Source of the DNA: Nemertoderma westbladi
Taxonomy: Eukaryota > Xenacoelomorpha > Nemertodermatida > Nemertodermatidae
Assembly: GCA_032718475.1 (NCBI GenBank)
Contig: JAUCBJ010002522.1
Span: forward strand, 1-64,000
DNA length: 64,000 nt
Direction: 5' to 3'
Shown: positions 55,901 through 64,000 of the stretch, in pieces
Layout of the letters: every line of letters begins with the position of its first letter
How positions within the stretch are numbered: position 1 is the first letter of the stretch
Position numbers and translations under genes: made by a program
The notes under the pieces: model-generated
Told to the model about the DNA's origin: nothing
Databases searched by the model: none
Seen by the model: the letters and a program-made list of their open reading frames with translations, nothing else

Positions 55901-55999
55901 TGTAAATTTTGTTGAAGATGCAATAATTGCAATACATAATTTTAGACACTTGCACAAGCTTTATTTATAATATTATATTTATATATATGTGTGTTAAAA
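52912..55999. other. Intergenic region upstream of the SLC6 gene
   Basis: About 3.1 kb with no supportable gene. It has several ACCGGT palindromes, simple T-rich tracts (about 55620-55680) and GT-rich sequence (about 55770-55810). The region next to 56000 must hold the 5' UTR and promoter of the SLC6 gene; no certain TATA box or splice acceptor was found. Confidence 0.5.
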
Positions 56000-58960
56000 A
56001 TGAGTTATTATCCAAACCGCAACAACTATGATGACGATCGCTATGGTTATGATCGCCAACCTAATGCCTACAATAACAAGACATGGTCGCCACATGCTGG
56101 TGATCCATATGATGATGATGATGATATGATTCAGTCAGGACCTCGAGGTGGCAGCATGAGGTCAAATCGTTCTAATCCAACAGCTCATTCCAGTGGTGGA
56201 AGTCAACCGGACTACTCTCGTCGAAGTAGTAGGAGTATGCAACACACACCCATTCCAGCAGATCCAGAGTATGCGAATACCAGTGACCAATGGCCACGGG
56301 AGCCTCATAGGAGGCCTCATGATGATAGCATGCATTCCTCTTCGGGACGCGCACCCCGTCACAGAGTGGATGACGATGATGAAGATTTGTGGCTGCCATC
56401 CTACGATGAATCACAAAATGAACCCCCTGCAATGAATGGTTATCCTCCAAGAGATGATGGAAAATACCGTGATCGGCCAGGCTCCCGTGGCAGTCAGCCT
56501 GTTTATGACCCTCAGTATGCAGCAGTCGATAGGAATCGCCCAAAAAGCTGGCGGAGTCCTAATGAGGTTCCGGCAACCAATCTATATCGAGATGAAAATC
56601 CATATGAAAACATTCCAGGCAGAGGTCGCATTGATTATGGAACTGATACAAGTTCGCGGGATGTGCCCATGCGTTACTATGATGACTCTGATACAATGCC
56701 TGTTAACCGTGGCTTCCAAGGGGATCGGTACCCCACTCACTCAGAGGAAAGTGACTTTGGTGGTTCTTCATTAACGGACCCCAACGATCGTGTTGCCCCA
56801 GCCCATATGGCTCGTGTTCGGCCAAAAGGCTATGATGATGATGATGTCCGACACTCCAATCGCCATGTCCGCAGTGATGCCCCCCCAGAGAAAAAGAAAT
56901 CACTGAAACAAAAGATGATGGAGTCTGGAAAGAAGTTACCCGAAAAACTAAAGCTTGATAAATCGAAAAAGGATAAGAAAAAACCACCTTCTAATATATA
57001 TCAGAATAAAGCATTTCAAGATGATTTCAGAGATGAGCCTGATCTTGAAAATCGACTAGTAAGAACCGATAGTCAAGGAAATCTACTAAACGTAGATGAC
57101 AAACGAGATAACTGGGATAACAAAGTACAGTATCTTCTAGCTTTGATTGGTTATGCTGTGGGGCTCGGGAATGTATGGAGGTTCCCATACCTTCTACAGA
57201 AGAACGGTGGTGGAGTTTTTCTTATCCCATATGTGATTTGCCTCTTTGTTATCGGGTTGCCTATGATGATTCTTGAGTTAGGTATTGGTCAGAGAATTCG
57301 GAGGGGACCATTTCATGCGTGGAATCAAGTATCAGGTTACATGTCAGGTATTGGTAAAGCAATGTTATGTGTTTTGATAGTCACTGGAATATATTATAAC
57401 ACTATCATATCCTGGGTACTCCTATATCTGTTTAACTCATTCCAATCGCCACTACCATGGGCTTATTGTCCACGAGAATACAACCCTTCGAATCAGACCT
57501 ACACAGTTCCTCTTGAGTGCATTCAGTCTTCACCAACCAATTACTTCTGGTACCGCACAGCACTAAACATCGCTCCTGACATTGGGTCGGCATCTGGAAT
57601 GAGTTGGAGAATGGTTATATGCACATTTGCGGCATGGCTTCTTGTCTTTATTTGTATGTTTAAGGGGATCAAAAGTTCTGGTAAAGTCGTATATTTCACA
57701 GCTACATTTCCTTATCTGGTTCTTACAATCTTTCTTGTACGAGGTCTTACTCTTGAGGGATGTCTTGATGGCCTGCAGCACATGTTTGAACCGGATATTA
57801 CTCAGCTTTATCAGCCTAAGGTTTGGCTTGAAGCTGCAACTCAAATCTTCTTTTCTTTGAGTTTATCAAGTGGTGGTTTAATGGCGATGGCTTCTTATAT
57901 GCCAATTAACAACAATTTCTACAAAGATGCCATGATAGTTTCATTTGTAAACTGTGGAACTTCACTATATGCTGGGCTCGTGGTCTTCAGTATTGTTGGT
58001 TTCAAAGCCAATATCGATTTTAAGGATTGTATCACTCAGCGTGATGATAAACTTATGGAGGTATTAGGCAGGACAGTTGATATCCCAGAAAAGGGAATTA
58101 CAACAGATCTGATGAGAGTAACTGAACTGGGAACCATGGAATTCTACAGAGGACCAATGCCAGAAGTTCCCGTTTGTGACCTTTCTAAATTTCTCCAACA
58201 AAGCGTCAGTGGTACCGGGTTGTCGTTTATCACTATATCTGAGGCAATCATTCAGTTTGGAGAAAGTGCGCCTTTATGGTCTGTCCTGTTCTACTTCATG
58301 CTTGTAACATTGGGTCTGGACTCAATGTTTGGCACAATGGAAGGAATTCTTACAACTCTTAATGACATAAAGTTCACTTCTCGTATAGCGAAACCAATTC
58401 GAACGGCTGCTGTCTGCACTGTTGGCTTTCTTCTTTCTCTAATGTTTTGTTCATCTGTTGGAGAATATCTCATACAGGTGTTTGATGAATACGGCGCCAC
58501 TGTACCTCTCCTTATTGTCGCTCTGTTTGAATCGATCGCGATTGGCTGGTTCTACAGCATGCAGAGATTTGCTGATGATTTTGAGTTGATAATTGGTTAT
58601 CGCCTCCATGTCTACTGGATGTTCTGTATCAAATACGTCGCCCCATTTCTAATGTTTGTAATATTTATTGGGTCTATGGTCCTAAAAATAGTTGATGGCA
58701 TTCATTATGACTCTTGGGACGAAGTTGCAGGTATCCAGGTCGATAAACCTCATCCGGGTTGGTCCCAGTTCCTGTGTGCCTTCCTGTCAATCTTTTGTTC
58801 GATTTGGATTCCCATATTTTTCTTCCTGCGACTCGCTAAAGTTCTTAAGGGGGATGAAGAATTTTCCTACTTTCCCGAAGAGGAACTTCGCCGCTTGCAC
58901 AATATAAGATCTGATAACAAACCATCGAATGTCGAGAGAAAACTTTTTTGCTTCAAGTGA
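56000..58960 (+). CDS. SLC6-family Na+/Cl--dependent transporter with long N-terminus
   Basis: 986 residues from an ATG at 56000 (AAAATGA context; an earlier in-frame GTG at 55991 is unlikely). Residues 1-373 are cytoplasmic, polar and Asp/Tyr/Arg-rich (YDDDDDM), with a Lys-rich patch near 297-330. The transporter core follows: TM1 with YAVGLGNVWRFPYLLQKNGGG (Na+ and substrate site), an extracellular loop 2 with two Cys and an NQT glycosylation site near 497, TM6 FFSLSLSSGGLMAMASY, and TM7-8 SVLFYFMLVTLGLDSMFGTMEG, nearest to the SLC6A15-20 amino-acid transporter branch and invertebrate orphan members. It would import amino acids or related solutes across the plasma membrane. The substrate cannot be deduced. 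It is intronless although SLC6 genes normally have many introns. A 370-residue N-terminus is far longer than the usual 30-80. Confidence 0.9.
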   Translation: MSYYPNRNNYDDDRYGYDRQPNAYNNKTWSPHAGDPYDDDDDMIQSGPRGGSMRSNRSNPTAHSSGGSQPDYSRRSSRSMQHTPIPADPEYANTSDQWPREPHRRPHDDSMHSSSGRAPRHRVDDDDEDLWLPSYDESQNEPPAMNGYPPRDDGKYRDRPGSRGSQPVYDPQYAAVDRNRPKSWRSPNEVPATNLYRDENPYENIPGRGRIDYGTDTSSRDVPMRYYDDSDTMPVNRGFQGDRYPTHSEESDFGGSSLTDPNDRVAPAHMARVRPKGYDDDDVRHSNRHVRSDAPPEKKKSLKQKMMESGKKLPEKLKLDKSKKDKKKPPSNIYQNKAFQDDFRDEPDLENRLVRTDSQGNLLNVDDKRDNWDNKVQYLLALIGYAVGLGNVWRFPYLLQKNGGGVFLIPYVICLFVIGLPMMILELGIGQRIRRGPFHAWNQVSGYMSGIGKAMLCVLIVTGIYYNTIISWVLLYLFNSFQSPLPWAYCPREYNPSNQTYTVPLECIQSSPTNYFWYRTALNIAPDIGSASGMSWRMVICTFAAWLLVFICMFKGIKSSGKVVYFTATFPYLVLTIFLVRGLTLEGCLDGLQHMFEPDITQLYQPKVWLEAATQIFFSLSLSSGGLMAMASYMPINNNFYKDAMIVSFVNCGTSLYAGLVVFSIVGFKANIDFKDCITQRDDKLMEVLGRTVDIPEKGITTDLMRVTELGTMEFYRGPMPEVPVCDLSKFLQQSVSGTGLSFITISEAIIQFGESAPLWSVLFYFMLVTLGLDSMFGTMEGILTTLNDIKFTSRIAKPIRTAAVCTVGFLLSLMFCSSVGEYLIQVFDEYGATVPLLIVALFESIAIGWFYSMQRFADDFELIIGYRLHVYWMFCIKYVAPFLMFVIFIGSMVLKIVDGIHYDSWDEVAGIQVDKPHPGWSQFLCAFLSIFCSIWIPIFFFLRLAKVLKGDEEFSYFPEEELRRLHNIRSDNKPSNVERKLFCFK

Positions 58961-61564
58961 CAAGTCGCATACTAGACAATTCACAAATATTGATTTGGAA
59001 TTCAAACATTTAGAACCTAAGTTTTAGCATTTTATTAGCATACTCTGCAGTGGAGGATGCGCCAACTGCACTATCATCACTGGTTTTCTTATATGCGCTG
59101 CCTTTTGGACTGTACTATTTGCTCTGCTTCGTGGCAACGTTATTTAAGGCTTTCTATTAAACTATTTTTCAATGATAGAGCCTAGCTGACATTTTCCCTT
59201 ATCGTCAAGTATTTAAATATTTAATACTTATTAGATATATATTGTGTCCGTGCAGGTACATACTTATAGGCAAACATGACGGGTGGCCAATGGCAGGTTA
59301 ACAAATATTTCTACATTTTTATTTGAGTAAAAGGCCCATAACCTATATTACTACAAGTAATATAAATAAACATACATACAGGTTCAGGCTCAATGCAGTT
59401 TCCAGTACCCACACTTTTTCTTACTTGTACTGCAGTACTGTTGCAAACCACCTTTGGTCAGACAGTTACCGGTACACTGTCATAGGCCTATCATACCCAT
59501 TTATGATATATGATTTATGATTTAACCACCTCTAGAAAATACGACGCCTGTATCTAAGAAACATTTCATATAAATATTTATGAAGATAGAAATATTTAGA
59601 GTTTCTTAGATTTCGATAAAAAGTTTAAAAATCGTTGAAAGTTTATTGTTATGAAATATTGAAATATATTAATTTTGACATTTTACCTTGTTTAATAGGG
59701 TGTAATTATCCAAAAAAATACCCATCCCATGTTTTTATGTTCATTTATGCTATGAAGTAACATTCCTAGTTTTTACGGAATAAAATAGATAATATTTATT
59801 ATTTATATATCCTACTGTACTGATATATATATATACCGGGTAATTATACAACCTGGATATACCGACATTTTATTAGATAAAATACGATGCACTAGTTTGT
59901 TTAAACTGTCATTACTTGTATCGTTTCTATTTTTTTTTATCGAAGTTGACAACCTTTTAATTGTCCTCCTTTTGTGTATATATATGTGCTCTCCAATGTG
60001 GTTAACGTGGTTCCCTTTTGGTACATATTGATAGGAAGTTCCTTTACCATAAGTTCTTCCCAGGGGTTGGTTTAATCTATGTTGCGTTCGGTACCGGTAC
60101 TTTACTGCAACTTTGTACCTACAAGCTATTTATTTACATTGTTAACTTCTGTGTTGGTATTTCGTATTCATGTTGCTAGTTTTATTTATTTAAATGAATA
60201 GTGAAAGTATGCCGTACCGTACATTTTGTGCACCGGTAGTTATTGTTTAAGTATTATTTTTTACTACCGGTATGTTACATACTTTTGTCGTTTAATTACC
60301 ATTATATTGCTATGTGATGTGTTCACATAAATTTATAGGTTTCGTTTGTTAGGCCTATTTACGCTTTTAAAAATAATAATTACTTTTAAAAATAATAATA
60401 ATTTTTATTCCTTGGGAAATGACGTACCTAGTAAAATCTATTCAACCTCAGCAATCACATAAACGTTAACACAAGATGTGTGTGTGTGTGTAGGCCCTGT
60501 AGGGTAATGTAGATTAAGTAGGCAACACTAGTAAACCTAAAACTAGAAATTTGTTAAAAAATATATAATATATTTATTTATTGTATACTGTTAGTATATA
60601 TTTATTTATTTATTTTGTAGGTCTCGTATGGGCTGGTTTCTCAAAGCCCATTATTTTTAACAAACATTTAAATTAATTTTTCCAATATATATATATATAT
60701 ATACATTTAATTATATTTATTGGAACTGATTTATATACATTAATATTGATTAGTGAATAGCTTTGAGTAACTAGCCCTCATGTGTTTAAATATCTTCAAT
60801 GCTGCCTTTTTTCTCTATCTATTCTTTATATTTTCTCGTTATTTACATATTTCTGTATTTTTTATTCCCATGAATTTTTATTTCGAAAGTTTTCACCACA
60901 GGTCGTCCTAAAGTTATCAGTTGTAAATATATATACTGTTACTGTATATGTTTTAAATTTTCACTTTCATTCCCGAATTATCAATTATATTTTGTAAACG
61001 TAGAAGTTATTTTGTTATCAATGATTCATTCCCACCTTGGTTATTGGCTAAATAAATTTATATATATCATGTGATTGATTGCCAGATTAATTAAGATAAT
61101 ATTTTTTATCACGATATATTTAACTCTCAATCAAATTTTCTCAGTAAATTATTATATATGTTGTGGATAATGTTGTCGACATTTGCAATATTTTAATTGT
61201 AATCTTTTTATCCCAAAATTGAAACATTGCTTTTACCTGCTGTAACAAAGTAACAAATGTAACTAATCACATTATATGAAAACTATAACATTTTGCGATG
61301 GTTGAATTGCATCATATTGTTAACTTTCACTTACGTTGTTGCTACGGTCACATGTTGTACTTTGAGCATCTAGCCTCTCCCTGCAAACCAAAAAAAATTT
61401 GGTATGATTTAGAAATATATAATGTTTCAAATTTGGAATAATATTTACGTTCCTTGGGTATGTAACACTTTATTGGATTCAGATCACTTACTGTAATCGT
61501 ATAAAGTGCTACATTAGACGCCATCTAATTAATAGTAAATATTATTGTTGTAAATAAGTAATTA
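58961..61564. other. Intergenic region after the SLC6 gene
   Basis: No supportable gene. The first few hundred bases are the SLC6 3' UTR; ATTAAA near 59155 is a possible polyadenylation signal. The rest is AT-rich with TA microsatellites (about 60685-60700) and scattered ACCGGT palindromes. Confidence 0.5.
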
Positions 61565-62169
61565 GGGGCCGTGCACAAATGATATCACGCTTTTTTTGAC
61601 GATTTTCGACCCCCCCCCCCCCAACCCCTCTCTGTCACAATCTGTCACGAATTTTGTAACCCCCCCTCCCCCCTTGAACGTCACGTCACAAAAATACCCA
61701 GTCTAGTTAATAAAAACTGTTAAATTTGAAATTATTATGTTATTAAAACTAAATGTTAATACTTCATTAATTCAGCTGTACACAATGACTAAACAAGGAA
61801 GACACCATATATTCAGTCCCATGGGAATGACGACATCTGAGTTTCGACATCGATCACCGGAAATGCACCAGGTATATGATCGACTATTGTGCCACTTCCG
61901 GGCTCTAACTCTACCTCGTCCTTATCTACCCAGTCAATGTGGTGTTCTACGTCTTTATCGCCACATAGAATTAACATTTCATCACCTCGATTCGCGATTA
62001 CTTGAATAGATTTTACTTTGGCTGTTGATGTTGGTGTTATGTATTTTATATATTCAACAAAGTGCTATTGTGACGTCACAAGTATAGCTACCCCCCCCCC
62101 CCCATGTCACAAAATTGCACCCCCCCCCCCCCCCCCTTCTTTAACGTGACATCATTTGTGGACGGCCCC
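61565..62169. mobile_element. MITE with TTA target duplications (PIF/Harbinger-like)
   Basis: Terminal inverted repeats GGGGCCGTGCACAAATGAT (left) and, inverted, GGGGCCGTCCACAAATGAT (right), flanked by TTA on both sides (61562-61564 and 62170-62172). TTA/TAA 3-bp duplications are typical of PIF/Harbinger elements. Long poly-C tracts lie inside both arms. No transposase is seen. Confidence 0.65.
61813..62064 (-). pseudogene. Coding-like segment inside the MITE, antisense
   Basis: On the minus strand about 83 codons are open to a TGA at 61813-61815. The product looks like a real soluble protein (ILCGDKDVEHHIDWVDKDEV, then GSGTIVDHIPGAFPVID). It has no ATG at its start; a TAG immediately precedes it, and that AG could be a splice acceptor. 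It is read as a captured exon or a remnant of the element's own protein. No family recognised. Confidence 0.4.
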
Positions 62170-62172
62170 TTA

Positions 62173-63820
62173 GTTGATTTCGATTGGCATATATACTGAT
62201 TGTTGTTCACTTACTGATCATTCTGTGTGATTTTTTTGTCCATTTTTTTGTACCACAGCACTCTGATTACAACATTTCATTTCGATTGTTAAAGACAACA
62301 AACTCGAACTATTTAATATTATTGTGAATAAATTAAGTTGAAAGTTTAATTAATTAACCTGTCTTTGGAATATTTGGTTTCACTGGTTTGTTTTGATTTT
62401 AAACACTTTTCTTTCTTACATTGTTATTGGTTTACTATACTATTTTGTACATAATATGCCGGTATAGGTTTTCTATTTATATGTCAGATACGTATAATAA
62501 AATGTTTTGTTACTTTATACCTTATTTTGATAATTTACCCCCCGTCCATCGCCGCCATCAGTTATCTCTCTATCTAAGACTAAAATTTAGCGAAATTTTA
62601 GACACGATATACACAATGCCTTGGAATATATCCCCCCCACCCCTAATCTTTCTACTAATCTTAATAAGATTGCCTGAAATTTGAAACAAAGACAGTTTCA
62701 CTTCCCGACCACTGACTGTGTTAGCCAGAATTTGTATTTTTACTTTCAATATTTAGCTACAAGCCTTTTAAAGAAAGTGTCTCAGTCGATATTGTACCAG
62801 TCGTACTGCATTTACTCTTACTTTCAACGTCATAGTAATTAAATATTTGAATTTGATTGGGAAATAGCTGAGTTATGGGCATTCAAATGTGGGGCGAGCC
62901 ACGCAGTCAGGGCGAACCTTAGCGCACAATTATAATTAGTAAATAGGGCAAATTTTCATGTCCGTCCGTCTGTCTGTCTGTCCGTCTGTAATGAAACATT
63001 CATTCGTAAATAACTCTTGACGATTTAACCATTTTATTATTATTCGTGCATACGATCAACGGAATGTAGCACAGATGCGGACCAAATCTTTTCAACTAAA
63101 TTTTATATGGGCTGGGCATACTAGAGAAAAAGTTCCATTATTTTTTAAAGTTACGGGCAAATACCTCTCGAAATTTTGACTCAAGATTAAATCGACCTTG
63201 TTTCGTACTTGCTCAAGTTCGCGTGCTGCACGACGCCCCACGAACGTGTTTACATGTATTTCCTTCCGCTGCAGGCCATTTATTCTATTTAATAAATACA
63301 CAAACACAATATTCTGGAACATTTTGTTTATCTCATAAGTAGCTGGGGAACAATGCATTGACTATAATAATAATACTAGTACATGGATATTCATACATAA
63401 ACAAAATGTTCTAGAACATCTAGAACTGCCAGCTTTCAATTGCTACAAAAAAATTGACTGGTATATAGTAAAAGTGGGGTAGGTATGGTATATAATACAT
63501 TGGGACATGTAGTGGGACAGGTATTATATAATACATAGGGACAGCTATATAGTATAATGGGCACAGGGTTAGGTAATAGTGGGACATGTTACAGCAAAAT
63601 AGGACAAGTGTCTGTATAAATATAGTACAGTGGGTCAGGTATATAGTACGGTGTACAGTACAGATGCATATAGTGGATATCTAATTTTATTAAATTTCCG
63701 AAACAAAATGTAAACAAACGCCCACCACCTATACAGATATGTCAACAATCAGGTGCCTAGCTACTATTGTAAATATAAAATAATGTAAATAATTAAAAAT
63801 GAAACAGTCTGGCAGTACTT
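62173..63820. other. Intergenic region, unclassified repeats
   Basis: No supportable gene. A short GTCCGTCTGTCTG microsatellite lies at about 62961-62990, followed by moderately GC-balanced sequence that may be an old repeat. A minisatellite-like block of GTATATAGTA/GGGACAGGTAT units occupies about 63460-63670. Confidence 0.5.
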
Positions 63821-64000
63821 TACTACTGTTCGGCCGCATCTCAAGTAGTGAGCGGGAGACCCGCCCCATCCTCGAGCCCCAGCCCACTGCGCCACCTTAC
63901 CCTAGAGCCACGCAGGCAGTGGGAGGAGCCACGGATGATGGCAAAGGAAATCCGCCTCCGCACCCATCCTGTAACCGTGCTGTAGGGGCGGTCCCATGCC
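63821..64000 (-). mobile_element. Possible tRNA-derived SINE fragment at the window end
   Basis: GC-rich patch unlike its surroundings. On the minus strand TGGCGCAGTGGG (63883-63894) matches the Pol III A-box consensus, but a B box at the right distance is not clear. The element runs off the window. Confidence 0.25.

Noticed and set aside
56162-56774. Overlapping ORFs on both strands in the N-terminal region of the SLC6 gene
   Set aside because: Shadows caused by the biased codons for Asp, His and Arg; no start context or domain.
61737-62009. 90-residue plus-strand ORF inside the MITE
   Set aside because: The antisense frame is clearly more protein-like; the plus ORF is probably its shadow.
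63092-63358. 88-residue minus-strand ORF near the window end
   Set aside because: No recognisable domain and it lies in repeat-like DNA; not enough support for a gene.

Overview
The window is animal nuclear DNA. It is AT-rich and intron-poor, with three single-exon host-like genes in a landscape dominated by retrotransposons. BEL/Pao LTR elements, an RTE-like non-LTR element, tRNA-derived SINEs, foldback/MITE elements and frequent ACCGGT and AGGCCT palindromes suggest a marine invertebrate, perhaps a deuterostome. The species cannot be fixed from sequence alone.

Layout. 1013-2539 (minus) is a CCDC138-like coiled-coil gene. 2775-7047 is a foldback element whose arm holds a SINE and whose loop holds a full-length RTE-like copy (3450-6759, minus) with a 14-bp target duplication. 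7293-10166 (minus) is a decayed element coding a SAP plus Ulp1-like protease protein, then a reverse transcriptase fragment. 11011-11442 is a LITAF-domain gene. 12504-31600 is a second RTE copy, split by a 16.2-kb BEL/Pao element (A, 13559-29787, TSD CTATA) whose pol is broken. 31647-49635 is a small inverted-repeat element split by a 17.7-kb BEL/Pao element (B, 31899-49596, TSD CACAC) with almost identical LTRs and intact frames. 49788-52911 is a second, longer copy of the RT family seen at 7293-8646, here with a CCHC finger and a restriction-like endonuclease region. 56000-58960 is an intronless SLC6 transporter gene with a very long cytoplasmic N-terminus. 61565-62169 is a MITE with TTA duplications that carries an antisense coding-like segment.

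The most unusual material is in the two giant BEL elements. Both carry extra ORFs after pol (B: a triple zinc-knuckle protein and an overlapping second ORF; A: a distantly similar pair). Both have repeated stem-loops just before gag and a hairpin with a GGAGCGG motif between pol and the extra ORFs. B's LTR holds a tRNA-like unit with A box, B box and T6 stretch. B also contains a nucleotide motif (GAAGACTYGYGAGCCT) repeated in gag, pol and non-coding DNA in different reading frames, and A has a cluster of in-frame 5' splice-site-like sequences.
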